Notes under the pieces: generated by a model | What the model was told of the DNA's origin: nothing | Database searches by the model: none | What the model saw: the letters and a program-made list of their open reading frames with translations, nothing else | Shown: piece after piece, positions 22,432-33,142 of the stretch | Layout of the letters: the number at the start of each line of letters is the position of its first letter | Position numbering within the stretch: the stretch's first letter is position 1 | Program-made: the position numbers and the translations under genes | Assembly (NCBI RefSeq): GCF_003217355.1 | Contig: NZ_QJTK01000003.1 | Span: 1 to 39,429, forward strand | Direction: 5' to 3' | From: Rhodobacter viridis | Lineage (GTDB): Bacteria > Pseudomonadota > Alphaproteobacteria > Rhodobacterales > Rhodobacteraceae | Length of the DNA stretch: 39,429 nt

Positions 22432-24687
22432 ATGACCCATTCCCCCATCCCGACGAAGCAGCAGATCCTCGACTGGATCGCCGACAACCCCGATCAGGGG
22501 GCGAAACGCGATATCGCCAAGGCCTTCGGCCTGAAGGGCGCGGCAAAGATCGAATTGAAGCGCCTGCTGAAAGAGCTGACCACGGACGGTCAGATCAGCC
22601 GCAAGAAGCGCAGCTATCACGACAGCGCCAGCCTGCCGCCGGTGACGGTGCTCGAAATCCTGCCCGCCGACGGCATGGGCGATCTTTGGGCGCGGCCGGT
22701 GGAATGGGCCGGTCCGGGCGAGGCGCCGCGGATCGCCTTCCTGACCCGCAAGGACGATCCCGCCGTCGGCCCGGGCGAGCGCGTGCTGGCGCGGATTGCG
22801 CAGGGTTCCGAAGGCCCCGAGGCGCGGCTCATTCGCAAGATCGGGCAGGCGCGGCATCGCATCGTCGGCATCTTCCGCAAGGGCGCCGAGGGCGGGCGGA
22901 TCACGCCGATCGACAAGGGCGAGATGAACGAATGGACCGTGCCGCCCGGCGCCACCAATGACGCCCGCGATGGCGAGCTGGTCGAGGCCGAGCAATCGGG
23001 GCCGAAGGGCCGGATGGGCCTGCCGCGGGCGCGGGTGATCGAGCGTCTGGGCGATCCGACCGCGCCGCGGGCGGTGTCGCTGATCGCCATTCACCAGCAC
23101 GGCATTCCCGACGACTTCCCCGATGACGTGATCGCCGAGGCCGATGCGGAACTGCCTGCCGCCTTGGGCGATCGCGAAGACCTGACCGGCCTGCCCTTCG
23201 TCACCATCGACCCGGCCGATGCCCGCGACCGCGACGACGCCTGTTTCGTGCAACCCGATGACGATCCCGCGAACGAGGGCGGGTTCCTGCTCTGGGTGGC
23301 GATCGCCGACGTGGCGCATTACGTCCGCCCCGGCTCGGCGCTCGATCGCGAGGCGCGCAATCGCGGCAACTCCACCTATTTCCCAGACCGCGTCGTGCCG
23401 ATGCTGCCCGACCGGCTGTCGGGCGATCTGTGTTCCCTGCACGAACATGTGCCGCGCGCGGTGCTGGCGGTGCGGATGAAGGTCTCCTCCGAGGGGCGCA
23501 AGATCTCGCATCGCTTTACCCGCGGCATCATCCGCTCGGTCGCCTCGCTTGAATACGGGCAGGTGCAGGCCGCGCAGGAGGGCCGCCCGGATGAAAAGAC
23601 CGCGCCGCTGGTGGAAGAGATCATCGCTCCGATCTATGGCTGCTACCGGGCGATGACCCGGGCGCGGGCGGCGCGTCAGCCGCTGGACCTTGATCTGCCC
23701 GAGCGTCGGATCGAGATCGACGAGACGGGCAAGGTCGCCTCGGTCAAGTTCAAGGAACGGCTCGACGCGCATCGGCTGATCGAGGAATTCATGGTGCTGG
23801 CCAATGTCGCCGCGGCCGAGGAGCTGGAACGGCTGCGCCGTCCGCTGCTTTACCGCGTGCACGAGGAGCCGAGCCCCGAAAAGATCGATGCGTTGCGGGA
23901 AGTGGCGCAGGCCTCGGGGTTTTCGCTGGCCAAGGGGCAGGTGCTGAAGACCGCGCATCTGAACCGGCTTTTGAGCGAGGCCGAGGGCAGCGAGTTCGAC
24001 GAGCTGATCAACATCTCCACCCTGCGGTCGATGACGCAGGCCTATTATGCGCCGCATAATCTGGGGCATTTCGGGCTGGCCTTGCGGTCTTACGCGCATT
24101 TCACCTCGCCCATCCGGCGCTATTCCGACCTGATCGTGCACCGGGCGCTGATTGCCGGGCATGGCTGGGGGAGCGATGGGCTCAGCCGCGACGACATCGC
24201 CCAGCTGGAAGACACCGCGCAGCATATCTCCGAGACCGAACGCCGCTCGATGGCGGCGGAGCGGGACACGACCGACCGGTATCTGGCGGCTTACCTCAGT
24301 GAACGGGTGGGCAGCGAGTTTACCGGGCGGATTTCCGGCGTGCAGAAATTCGGTGCCTTCGTGAAGCTCGACGAGACGGGCGCGGATGGTCTGGTGCCGA
24401 TCCGCTCGGTCGGTCGCGAGTTCTTCCACTACGACCGCGATGCGCAACAGCTGATCGGGGCAGACAGCGGGATCACCCTTGGCATCGGACAGCGGGTTCT
24501 GGTGCGGCTGGCGGAAGCCGTGCCGGTGACCGGGGGCCTTGAGCTGGAATTGCTGGAGTTGGATGGCGAGGCGATGCCGGGCGCGGGCAAGGGTGGGCGC
24601 AAGCCCTTCCGTCCGGGGCGGAAATCGGTGGCCTTCAAGGCGAAGGAACGGGCGATTTCGCGCAAGGTGAAGCGCACGCGCAAGTAA
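22432..24687 (+). CDS. rnr: Ribonuclease R
   Basis: A 751-residue RNB-family 3'-5' exoribonuclease that degrades structured RNA and takes part in rRNA quality control. N-terminal winged helix (LDWIADNPDQGAKRDIAKAF), cold-shock domains, the RNB core with catalytic DARDRDDACF (around residue 265), an S1 domain near 620-705 (GSEFTGRISGVQKFGAFVKL), and a lysine-rich tail (KRTRK end) typical of RNase R. I prefer ATG 22432 over the open frame from 22351 because similarity begins at the winged helix. It is convergent with pckA, with a terminator between. Confidence 0.94.
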   Translation: MTHSPIPTKQQILDWIADNPDQGAKRDIAKAFGLKGAAKIELKRLLKELTTDGQISRKKRSYHDSASLPPVTVLEILPADGMGDLWARPVEWAGPGEAPRIAFLTRKDDPAVGPGERVLARIAQGSEGPEARLIRKIGQARHRIVGIFRKGAEGGRITPIDKGEMNEWTVPPGATNDARDGELVEAEQSGPKGRMGLPRARVIERLGDPTAPRAVSLIAIHQHGIPDDFPDDVIAEADAELPAALGDREDLTGLPFVTIDPADARDRDDACFVQPDDDPANEGGFLLWVAIADVAHYVRPGSALDREARNRGNSTYFPDRVVPMLPDRLSGDLCSLHEHVPRAVLAVRMKVSSEGRKISHRFTRGIIRSVASLEYGQVQAAQEGRPDEKTAPLVEEIIAPIYGCYRAMTRARAARQPLDLDLPERRIEIDETGKVASVKFKERLDAHRLIEEFMVLANVAAAEELERLRRPLLYRVHEEPSPEKIDALREVAQASGFSLAKGQVLKTAHLNRLLSEAEGSEFDELINISTLRSMTQAYYAPHNLGHFGLALRSYAHFTSPIRRYSDLIVHRALIAGHGWGSDGLSRDDIAQLEDTAQHISETERRSMAAERDTTDRYLAAYLSERVGSEFTGRISGVQKFGAFVKLDETGADGLVPIRSVGREFFHYDRDAQQLIGADSGITLGIGQRVLVRLAEAVPVTGGLELELLELDGEAMPGAGKGGRKPFRPGRKSVAFKAKERAISRKVKRTRK

Positions 24688-24715
24688 GCGTCACATCGCA
24701 CCAGCGCCAAAACGA

Positions 24716-24741
24716 AAGGGCCGGGGAAAACCCCGGCCCTT
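24716..24741. terminator. Bidirectional terminator between rnr and pckA
   Basis: AAGGGCCGGGG (24716-24726), loop AAAA, CCCCGGCCCTT (24731-24741). The 11-pair symmetrical stem with A/T edges serves both convergent genes. Confidence 0.85.
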
Positions 24742-24760
24742 CGTCTGTCTGCCCGTGCGA

Positions 24761-26359
<1,599 letters not shown>

Positions 26360-26432
26360 TTTCAGCTCCCGTTGCCGCCCTTGCGGCGCAGTGGTTCCTC
26401 CCGGTATCCGAAGGCGCCAGAATACCGATCCG

Positions 26433-26478
26433 CGCAATGAAATTGCGGATGAGGCCCTATAACATGTCGCAAATGCGA
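26433..26478. promoter_or_regulatory. Two inverted repeats upstream of pckA
   Basis: CGCAAT (26433-26438), GAA, ATTGCG (26442-26447), and TCGCA (26467-26471), AA, TGCGA (26474-26478). Between them, on the minus strand, TTATAG resembles a -10 box. They may be operators for carbon-source control of pckA, but no regulator can be named. Confidence 0.4.
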
Positions 26479-26584
26479 AGGAACAGAAGGGTTTGTCGCA
26501 GCTAGCGCAAACAGCGCCGATTTAGCGCCACCATCGCGCAGAGGTGAGACAAATTAGTCAAAGCTTCGTTTTTTTGCGCTCAGA

Positions 26585-26648
26585 TGATTCCGGCAGACCG
26601 GCTGATTCGCACATCGCAGTTGATTCCGCGGGCCGGAAAGCAGACAAT
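26585..26648 (+). promoter_or_regulatory. chvI upstream region: 18-bp-period repeats and putative promoter
   Basis: TGATTC begins at 26585, 26603 and 26621, exactly 18 bases apart. The last copy overlaps a possible -35 (TTGATT, 26620-26625), followed after 17 bases by GACAAT (26643-26648). A small inverted repeat ATACT-AAGA-AGTAT lies at 26662-26675, just before the ribosome-binding site. The rest of 26360-26687 holds no gene. Confidence 0.4.
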
Positions 26649-26687
26649 GTGCGTAAACATAATACTAAGAAGTATGAGGTGCAGGAC

Positions 26688-27389
26688 ATGTCGAGGATCG
26701 CGCTGGTCGACGATGATCGCAACATTCTGACGTCGGTCTCGATGACGCTCGAGGCGGAGGGCTACGAGGTCGAGACCTATAACGATGGTCAGGCCGCGCT
26801 CGACGCCTTCAGCAAGCGGCTGCCCGACATGGCGGTGCTCGATATCAAGATGCCGCGGATGGACGGGATGGAACTGCTGCAACGGCTGCGGCAGAAGACG
26901 ACGATGCCGGTGATTTTCCTGACCTCGAAGGACGACGAGATCGACGAGGTTCTGGGCCTGCGCATGGGCGCCGACGATTACGTCAAGAAACCCTTCAGCC
27001 AGCGGCTTCTGGTCGAACGCATCCGCGCGCTGCTGCGTCGTCAGGAAGCGATCTCGACCGGCGAGGCTCCGGTGACCGAAGACACCAAGGTGATCGTGCG
27101 CGGCTCGCTGTCGATGGACCCGCTGCGCCATTCGGTGACCTGGAAGGGCCGCGAAGTGACGCTGACGGTGACCGAATTCCTGCTGCTGCAGGCGTTGGCG
27201 ATCCGGCCGGGTTTCGTGAAGAGCCGCGATCAGCTGATGGACGTGGCCTATGATGATCAGGTCTATGTCGACGACCGCACCATCGACAGCCACATCAAGC
27301 GCCTGCGCAAGAAGATGCGCACGGTCGATGATGATTTCTCGGCGATCGAGACGCTTTACGGCATCGGCTATCGTTACAACGAAGAATGA
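26688..27389 (+). CDS. chvI: Response regulator ChvI
   Basis: A 233-residue OmpR-family regulator. Receiver: DDD at 8-10, phospho-acceptor Asp52 in [16 protein letters not shown] lysine. The winged helix is in the C-terminal third ([39 protein letters not shown]). I chose ATG 26688, which begins at the domain and has AGG nearby, over the open frame from 26544. The ChvG-ChvI pair in rhizobia and Agrobacterium controls acid and envelope responses; in this genus its targets are less clear. Its stop overlaps chvG (ATGA), and pckA is divergent. Confidence 0.94.
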   Translation: MSRIALVDDDRNILTSVSMTLEAEGYEVETYNDGQAALDAFSKRLPDMAVLDIKMPRMDGMELLQRLRQKTTMPVIFLTSKDDEIDEVLGLRMGADDYVKKPFSQRLLVERIRALLRRQEAISTGEAPVTEDTKVIVRGSLSMDPLRHSVTWKGREVTLTVTEFLLLQALAIRPGFVKSRDQLMDVAYDDQVYVDDRTIDSHIKRLRKKMRTVDDDFSAIETLYGIGYRYNEE

Positions 27390-29125
27390 CGATTGCCGGA
27401 TTTCTTGCAGCGGGGCGGAGGCGGGTGAACAAGGCCACCAAATCCGAGACGGATGTGGTTCTGGGCGAGGACTGGGTCGGGCCCAAGGGCGCGATCGATG
27501 AGGATCTGCTCAACGGCCGCCGGCGTCGCCGCTTCATCTCGCTCAACAACTCGCCTCTGGCGCGCAAGATCATCACCTTCAACCTGCTCGCCATGCTCGT
27601 CATGGTTGCCGGGGTGCTGTACCTGAACCCGTTCCGCGACTCTCTGGTGTTTCAGCGCGAAAGCGCCATCGTCAGCGAGGCGGAACTGATCGCCGATGTC
27701 TTCGAGGCGCGGATGCCTTCTGCCGCGCCGGTCAATCTGGCGGCGGGCGACGGCATCGATGTCCTTGAAGTGATGCGCGGGATCGAACTGCCCGAGGGCG
27801 CGACGATCTATGTCTTCGACGCGGCTGGGAGCCTGCTGGCGGATTCCGCCGCGGTCGGCACCGCTCCGCGCGAACATGTCGAGGGACTGGGCATCGATAC
27901 CCGCTCGACGATGATTACCGATCTGCTGAACTCGGCCTGGGAATGGTTGACCTCTCTGGCGCATCGCACCCAGGAAGCCGCGCCGGTCGATACCCGCGCG
28001 ATGGCCGAGTCGCTTCTGGGGCAGGTGAATGCCGAACAGACCGTGATGGCGACGCGGCGCAACATTTCGGGGGCGACGATCTTCACCGTCGCGACGGGGC
28101 TTTACCAGAACGGCAAGCGGGTCGGTGCGGTGGCGATGACCTCGGCCGCGGGCGAGATCGACAAGCTCGTGCGGGTCGAGCGCGAGCAGGTCCTGCAGAT
28201 GTTCGTGGTCGCGATCATCGTCTCGATCGGGCTGTCGCTGGTGCTGGCCTCGACCATTGCCAATCCGCTGTCGGATCTGGCCGCCGCCGCAGAGATCGGG
28301 CGTGATCGCCATGCGCGCAAGATGACGCCCGGACGGGTCCGCATCCCCGACCTGACGGCGCGGCCCGACGAGATCGGGCGGCTCTCCGGTGCGCTGCGCG
28401 GCATGGTGGCGGCGCTTTACGACCGTATCGACGCGAACGAACAATTCGCCGCCGATGTCGCGCATGAGATCAAGAACCCGCTGGCCTCGCTGCGTTCGGC
28501 CGTGGCGTCGCTGCACGTGGTGAAGCGCGATGATCAGCGCACCCGGTTGCTGGAAGTGATCGACCACGACGTGAAGCGTCTGGACCGGCTGGTGAGCGAT
28601 ATCGCCAATGCCTCGCGGCTCGACAGCGATCTGGTCAAGGAAGAGGAAGAAACCTTCGACCTGCTGAAGATGGTCGGAAATCTGGGCGAATATCTGGGCA
28701 AGGAAGCGGCCTCGAAGGGGGTCGAGTTCATCACCGATCTGCCGCATGAACCGATCGAGATTACCGGGCTTGAGGAACGTCTGGCGCAGGTCTTCGTCAA
28801 CCTGATCAGCAATGCGATCAGCTTCTGCGAAGAGGGGGACGCGGTGCGGGTCTGGGCACGCAAACGCGAAAACCGCGTGCTGGTCGTGGTCGAGGATACC
28901 GGCCCCGGCATTCCCGAACAGGCGCTGACCAAGGTCTTCAAGCGTTTCTATTCGCAACGCCCCGAGGGGCAGTTCGGCGATCACTCCGGCCTTGGGCTGG
29001 CGATCTCGAAGCAGATCGTCGAGGCGCATGGCGGCGTGATCTGGGCCGAGAACATCCGCCCCACCGATGCCGACATCACCTCGGAACCGCTCGGCGCCCG
29101 GTTCGTCGTCGGCCTGCCGGTCTGA
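27386..29125 (+). CDS. chvG: Sensor histidine kinase ChvG
   Basis: A 579-residue membrane histidine kinase. The cytoplasmic N-terminus is followed by TM1 at about 65-82 ([19 protein letters not shown]), a periplasmic domain (about 85-270), TM2 ([19 protein letters not shown]), HAMP, HisKA with His360 in [13 protein letters not shown], and an HATPase with [17 protein letters not shown] and GLGLAIS. The periplasmic part is of the ChvG type that in rhizobia binds ExoR; no exoR is in the window. It is coupled to chvI by a four-base overlap and followed four bases later by hprK, so sensing and the PTS genes are probably one operon. Confidence 0.93.
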   Translation: MTIAGFLAAGRRRVNKATKSETDVVLGEDWVGPKGAIDEDLLNGRRRRRFISLNNSPLARKIITFNLLAMLVMVAGVLYLNPFRDSLVFQRESAIVSEAELIADVFEARMPSAAPVNLAAGDGIDVLEVMRGIELPEGATIYVFDAAGSLLADSAAVGTAPREHVEGLGIDTRSTMITDLLNSAWEWLTSLAHRTQEAAPVDTRAMAESLLGQVNAEQTVMATRRNISGATIFTVATGLYQNGKRVGAVAMTSAAGEIDKLVRVEREQVLQMFVVAIIVSIGLSLVLASTIANPLSDLAAAAEIGRDRHARKMTPGRVRIPDLTARPDEIGRLSGALRGMVAALYDRIDANEQFAADVAHEIKNPLASLRSAVASLHVVKRDDQRTRLLEVIDHDVKRLDRLVSDIANASRLDSDLVKEEEETFDLLKMVGNLGEYLGKEAASKGVEFITDLPHEPIEITGLEERLAQVFVNLISNAISFCEEGDAVRVWARKRENRVLVVVEDTGPGIPEQALTKVFKRFYSQRPEGQFGDHSGLGLAISKQIVEAHGGVIWAENIRPTDADITSEPLGARFVVGLPV

Positions 29126-29128
29126 GCC

Positions 29129-29548
29129 TTGGACGGGCCGCTGCATGCCACGGCGGTCGCGCTGAGCCCCGAAGCGGGGGTGCTGATCCTCGGTCCCTCC
29201 GGCTCCGGCAAGTCGAGCCTCGCGCTGCGGCTGATGGCTTTCGGTGCGGCCCTGGTGGCCGATGACCGGGTGATCTTGATGGTCGAAGACGGCGCATTGA
29301 TCGCCCGCTGCCCGCCGCCGATCGCCGGTCTGATCGAGGCGCGCGGCGCAGGCATCCTGCGCGCAGCGCCGATGACGCAGGCGCGGATCGTTCTGGCGAT
29401 CGACATGGGGCAGGAGGAGACCGAAAGACTGCCTCAATCACGCGAGATTGCCTTCCGGGGCGTCACCCTGCCTCTTGTGCTGCGCCTGCAACATGGTCAT
29501 CTTGAAGCGGTGATCCTGCAATGGCTGAAAGCCGGGAGAGCGATGTGA
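29129..29548 (+). CDS. hprK: HPr kinase/phosphorylase, short form
   Basis: A 139-residue HprK/P C-terminal catalytic domain. Walker A is GPSGSGKS (22-29), followed by LVADDRVIL and the family signature IEARGAGIL. The N-terminal domain of Gram-positive HprK is absent, as in other alphaproteobacteria. The enzyme phosphorylates HPr on the regulatory serine and can reverse this. No ATG is available at the front of the domain; the start appears to be TTG at 29129 with a poor ribosome-binding site, suggesting translation coupled to chvG, four bases upstream. The end overlaps rapZ by 28 bases. Confidence 0.92.
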   Translation: MDGPLHATAVALSPEAGVLILGPSGSGKSSLALRLMAFGAALVADDRVILMVEDGALIARCPPPIAGLIEARGAGILRAAPMTQARIVLAIDMGQEETERLPQSREIAFRGVTLPLVLRLQHGHLEAVILQWLKAGRAM

Positions 29549-30459
29549 ACGAGCGCGCGGCAGCGGAGACGACGAACCGTCTGGTTCTTGTCACCGGCCC
29601 CTCCGGGGCGGGGCGCACCACCGCCATCGCCGCGCTCGAAGACATGGGCTACGAGGCGATCAACAACCTGCCGCTGTCTCTGGTGCCACGACTGATCGAC
29701 GGCCCGCTGCCCCGGCCGATGGCACTTGGCATCGACGTGCGCAACCGCGATTTCTCGGTCGCGGCGATGATCGAGCTGATCGACTGGCTGACGCGCGAGC
29801 CGGGGTTGCTGCTCGAGGTTCTTTATCTTGACGCCACGCCCGAGGCGCTGATCCGCCGCTATTCCGAAACCCGGCGCCGCCATCCCCTGGCGCCCGATGC
29901 GCAGCCGGTCTCTGGCATCGATCAGGAGATCGACATGCTCGGTCCGATCAAGGTCCGCGCCGATGTGCTGATCGACAGTTCGAACATGAGCCCGCACGAC
30001 CTGCGCGCCGAGGTGCTGCGCTGGTTCGACATGGGGCAGATTTCCCGGCTGGCGGTGTCCTTGCACAGCTTCAGCTACAAGCGCGGCGTTCCGCGTGGTC
30101 TCGACATGATGTTCGATTGCCGGTTCTTGGCGAATCCCCATTGGGTCGAGGCGCTGCGCCCGCTCACCGGGCTTGATCCGGCGGTCGCGGCGCATGTGCA
30201 GGCAGACGCCCGCTATCAACCCTTCATTCAGAAGGTGTGTGATCTACTGCTGTTTCAACTTCCGGCCCATCTTGACGAGGGCAAGGCCCATCTGGCTGTG
30301 GGCTTTGGATGTACTGGCGGGCAACACAGATCGGTTGCCGTAACGGAAGCGGTGGCCAAGGCCCTTGCGCAGGCGAACTGGCAAGTGTCTAAACGGCACA
30401 GGGAGCTTGAACGGCGGGCACAGGCCATGCCCACAGGGAAAGAGGCAGAGGGCGCGTGA
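29521..30459 (+). CDS. rapZ: RapZ-family nucleotide-binding protein
   Basis: A 312-residue RapZ (YvcJ) family protein with Walker [11 protein letters not shown] (26-35), the block [18 protein letters not shown], and the C-terminal [11 protein letters not shown]...[10 protein letters not shown] and [12 protein letters not shown] segments that in E. coli form the RNA- and signal-binding domain. E. coli RapZ directs decay of GlmZ RNA; in alphaproteobacteria the function is not settled, and no glmZ is recognisable here. ATG 29521 lies inside hprK with little ribosome-binding site; in-frame GTG 29545, behind GGGAG, is an equally good start, giving 304 residues. It overlaps manX by four bases. Confidence 0.92.
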   Translation: MAESRESDVNERAAAETTNRLVLVTGPSGAGRTTAIAALEDMGYEAINNLPLSLVPRLIDGPLPRPMALGIDVRNRDFSVAAMIELIDWLTREPGLLLEVLYLDATPEALIRRYSETRRRHPLAPDAQPVSGIDQEIDMLGPIKVRADVLIDSSNMSPHDLRAEVLRWFDMGQISRLAVSLHSFSYKRGVPRGLDMMFDCRFLANPHWVEALRPLTGLDPAVAAHVQADARYQPFIQKVCDLLLFQLPAHLDEGKAHLAVGFGCTGGQHRSVAVTEAVAKALAQANWQVSKRHRELERRAQAMPTGKEAEGA

Positions 30460-30857
30460 TCGGAATCGTGATCGTGGCACATGGGGGTTTGGCGCGGGAA
30501 TATCTCGCGGCGGTCGAACATGTTGTCGGCCCTCAGGAAGGCATTCGCGCCATCACCATCGAAGACGATCATGACAGGGCTGCGAAACAGGCCGAGATCC
30601 GCGCCGCGGCCGATGCGGTCGACAGTGGCGCCGGGGTTGTCGTCGTCACCGACATGTTTGGCGGCTCGCCCTCGAACCTGAGCCTGATGGCCTGCGAGGC
30701 CGGTGGGCGCGAGATCATCTATGGTGCCAATCTTCCCTTGCTGATAAAGCTCGCCAAATCGCGGTCGCTGGGCGTGCATGCGGCGGTGGAAGCCTCGCTT
30801 GATGCCGGTCGCAAATATATCAATTGCTATTCGACGGGCGGAGCCTCGGCCAAGTGA
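30456..30857 (+). CDS. manX: PTS EIIA component, mannose family
   Basis: A 133-residue EIIA-Man domain. The phospho-acceptor is His9 in [23 protein letters not shown] is the family signature around residue 60. Start GTG 30456 overlaps the rapZ stop; the end overlaps ptsH by four bases. No EIIB, EIIC or EIID sugar permease genes are present, so it is likely a regulatory end-point of the phosphorelay rather than part of a transporter, as proposed for alphaproteobacterial EIIA-Man proteins next to HprK. Confidence 0.92.
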   Translation: MIGIVIVAHGGLAREYLAAVEHVVGPQEGIRAITIEDDHDRAAKQAEIRAAADAVDSGAGVVVVTDMFGGSPSNLSLMACEAGGREIIYGANLPLLIKLAKSRSLGVHAAVEASLDAGRKYINCYSTGGASAK

Positions 30858-31126
30858 GTGTCAGCAAGGTCTTGAAGATCGTGAACGAAAAGGGCCTGCA
30901 TGCGCGGGCCTCGGCGCGGTTCGTGGAAGTGGTCGAGGCGCATGACGCGCGGGCCGATGTCGAAAAGGACGGGATGAAGGTCTCGGGCGATTCGATCATG
31001 GGGCTCCTGATGCTCGCCGCCTCGCGCGGGACGACGATCGAAGTCACGACCTTCGGCACCGAAGCCGACAAGCTGGCCAATGCGCTTGAAGCGCTGGTTG
31101 CGGACCGCTTCGGCGAAGAGATGTAA
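30854..31126 (+). CDS. ptsH: Phosphocarrier protein HPr
   Basis: A 90-residue HPr. His16 in NEKGLHARAS is the EI phosphorylation site, and the serine in KVSGDSIMGLLML is the HprK target, so both control sites are kept. The start is GTG 30854, overlapping the manX stop (GTGA). Enzyme I is not in the window. It closes the chvI-chvG-hprK-rapZ-manX-ptsH series, in which every gap is four bases or less. Confidence 0.95.
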   Translation: MSVSKVLKIVNEKGLHARASARFVEVVEAHDARADVEKDGMKVSGDSIMGLLMLAASRGTTIEVTTFGTEADKLANALEALVADRFGEEM

Positions 31127-31150
31127 GCCGCAAGGCAAGGGGAATGCGTC

Positions 31151-32011
31151 GTGAACGACATGCAACGAGGCGGCCCGGTGGCGGCCGAGCCAAAGCCCTA
31201 TGACATCAAGCGGCTCTCCTACGCGGGCACTTTCACCAATCCGTGGAAGGCGAACGCGATCCGCACGATCGAATGGCTGACGGCGAAATGGACGCTGTTG
31301 CAGCTGATCCGCAAGTTCGAACGCCGCGGCGCTCCGGTCGGGCAACCGTTCTGGCCGCAGGCGCTGGAGATCATGGGGATCGATGTGAAGACCCCGCCCG
31401 AGCAGATCGCCCGCATCCCCGCGACCGGGCCGCTCGTCGTCGTCGCGAACCATCCGCACGGGCTCGTCGATGGCATGGTGCTGGCTTGGCTGATCGGGCA
31501 GGTGCGGACCGATTACAAGATCCTGACCCGTTCGCTGCTGACAGGAATTCCCGAAATCGAGGAATTCATGCTGCCTGTGCCCTTCCCGCATGAACCGAAT
31601 GCGCAGGAAGAAAGCCTGAAGATGCGGGCGGAATGCATGGCGCAGCTGAAGCGCGGCGGGGTGATCGTGCTTTTCCCGGCTGGCGCAGTCGCCCATTCCG
31701 AGACCTTCTTCGGCCCGGCGATCGAGGGGGAATGGAACCCCTTCACCGCAAAGATGCTGGCGCGCTCGGGGGCCTCCGTGCTGCCGATCTACTTTCCCGG
31801 CAAGAACTCGCGCGCCTATCAGATCGCCAACAAGCTGGGTGCGACGCTGCGGCAAGGCTTGCTGCTGCATGAAATCAAGCGCGCGCTGTTCAAGCCGCAA
31901 GCGCCGGTGATCGGTCATCCGAAAACCGCCACTGAGATGGCCGAGGCGCTGAAACACCCCCGCCAGTTCCTCGCCGATCTGCGCGCCGAAACCCTTGCGC
32001 TGCGGAACTGA
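31151..32011 (+). CDS. Lysophospholipid-type acyltransferase
   Basis: A 286-residue member of the PlsC-like LPLAT superfamily. The catalytic motif is NHPHGLVDG (around residue 97), a HPHG-containing variant in which His and Asp are separated by five residues rather than the usual four. FPAGAVAHSE is the acceptor-binding block (FPEG in PlsC). It probably transfers acyl chains to a lipid acceptor at the inner membrane; lysophosphatidate, ornithine lipid or another lipid cannot be told from sequence. The start is GTG 31151 with AAGGGG eight bases upstream; ATG 31160 is an alternative. It follows ptsH by 24 bases and ends at a strong terminator. Confidence 0.82.
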   Translation: MNDMQRGGPVAAEPKPYDIKRLSYAGTFTNPWKANAIRTIEWLTAKWTLLQLIRKFERRGAPVGQPFWPQALEIMGIDVKTPPEQIARIPATGPLVVVANHPHGLVDGMVLAWLIGQVRTDYKILTRSLLTGIPEIEEFMLPVPFPHEPNAQEESLKMRAECMAQLKRGGVIVLFPAGAVAHSETFFGPAIEGEWNPFTAKMLARSGASVLPIYFPGKNSRAYQIANKLGATLRQGLLLHEIKRALFKPQAPVIGHPKTATEMAEALKHPRQFLADLRAETLALRN

Positions 32012-32013
32012 AT

Positions 32014-32037
32014 AAGGGGCCTCAAGCGGCCCCTTTT
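32014..32037 (+). terminator. Terminator after the acyltransferase gene
   Basis: AAGGGGCC (32014-32021), loop TCAAGC, GGCCCCTT (32028-32035), then TT (32036-32037), forming a TTTT run. It is probably the end of the chvI-to-acyltransferase transcription unit. Confidence 0.85.
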
Positions 32038-32079
32038 CATCTTGCCGAAAATACCTCGGGGTGCGGGGCAGAGCCCCGC
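32034..32079 (-). repeat. Dispersed 3'-end repeat, copy B (downstream of hbdA)
   Basis: Read on the minus strand it begins with the hairpin GCGGGGC-TCT-GCCCCGC, then ACCCCGAGG, TATTTTCGGCAAG and ATGAAAAG. The same order occurs at 39133-39180 after parC. Both copies lie just after a gene end in the same relative orientation, so the element may act as a terminator or message-stabilising unit. Confidence 0.65.
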
Positions 32080-32092
32080 TCCGCCGCCGCCC

Positions 32093-32968
32093 TCAGCGCG
32101 TCGGCACCGGCGTCTCGCCGCGGTAGTCATAAAACCCCCGCCCGGTCTTGCGCCCCAGCCACCCGGCTTCGACATATTTCGTAAGCAGCGGGCAGGGCCG
32201 GTATTTCGTATCCGCCAGCCCGTCATAAAGCACGTTCATGATCGCCAGACAGGTGTCGAGCCCGATGAAATCGGCCAGCTCCAGCGGCCCCATCGGATGG
32301 TTCGCGCCAAGCTTCATCGCCATGTCGATCGACTGCACGTTGCCCACGCCTTCGTAAAGCGTATAGACCGCCTCGTTGATCATCGGGATCAGGATGCGGT
32401 TGACGATGAAGGCCGGGAAATCCTCGGCCGAGGCCGGGGTCTTGCCCAGACGCTCGATCACGCCCAGAAGCGTGCGGTAGGTTTCCTCGCCCGTCGCGAT
32501 GCCGCGGATCAGCTCGACAAGCTGCATCACTGGCACCGGGTTCATGAAATGCACGCCGATGAATTTCTCGGGTCGGTCGGTGCGCGAGGCCAGCCGGGTG
32601 ATCGAGATCGACGAGGTGTTGCTGGCCAGAATCGTCTCCGGCTTCAGATGCGGCAACAGGCTGTCGAAGATCGCCTGCTTGACCGGCTCGCGTTCCGTCG
32701 CCGCTTCGATGATCAGATCGGTCTGGCCCAGATCGGCAATCGTCAGCGTCGTGCGGATCCGGCCCAGTGCCGCATCGCGCTCCTCGTGCGAGATCTTGCC
32801 CCGATGCACCTGCCGGTCGAGGTTCTTTCCGATCGTCCCCATCGCCCGTTCAAGGCTTTCGGGGGCGACGTCGTTGAGCAACACGTCATAGCCCGACAGG
32901 GCAAAAACATGGGCGATGCCGTTGCCCATCTGTCCGGCGCCCACGACACCCACGGTCAAGATCGTCAT
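32093..32968 (-). CDS. hbdA: 3-hydroxybutyryl-CoA dehydrogenase
   Basis: A 291-residue NAD(P)-dependent enzyme that interconverts acetoacetyl-CoA and 3-hydroxybutyryl-CoA. Rossmann motif GAGQMG at 10-15; the catalytic segment ASNTSSISIT then HFMNPVPVMQLVE with the active His; VNRILIPMINEAVYTLYEG and DFIGLDT in the C-terminal dimer domain. Length is typical of stand-alone Hbd proteins, without a hydratase fusion. AAGG lies seven bases before ATG 32968. Links to butyrate, ethylmalonyl-CoA or PHB metabolism are plausible, and etfBA nearby fits acyl-CoA oxidation. Confidence 0.93.
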   Translation of the reverse strand: MTILTVGVVGAGQMGNGIAHVFALSGYDVLLNDVAPESLERAMGTIGKNLDRQVHRGKISHEERDAALGRIRTTLTIADLGQTDLIIEAATEREPVKQAIFDSLLPHLKPETILASNTSSISITRLASRTDRPEKFIGVHFMNPVPVMQLVELIRGIATGEETYRTLLGVIERLGKTPASAEDFPAFIVNRILIPMINEAVYTLYEGVGNVQSIDMAMKLGANHPMGPLELADFIGLDTCLAIMNVLYDGLADTKYRPCPLLTKYVEAGWLGRKTGRGFYDYRGETPVPTR

Positions 32969-33142
32969 TTCGTTTCCTTCTTTCGGATTTGACCAAGTCT
33001 AAGCCCGGCGCTGCACCGCGGCAAGGGGGCGCCGCCATCGCCGCAAAATAGCCAGATTGTGTCAATTTTCTCTTTAGCTCTTTAGCAAGGCTTTCCAGTC
33101 AAACCTGCCTATGGGTGAGTCGAAATCTACAAGGTGGGATGA

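Noticed and set aside
26544-26687. Upstream extension of chvI
   Set aside because: It would cover the TGATTC repeats and promoter and does not resemble a receiver domain.
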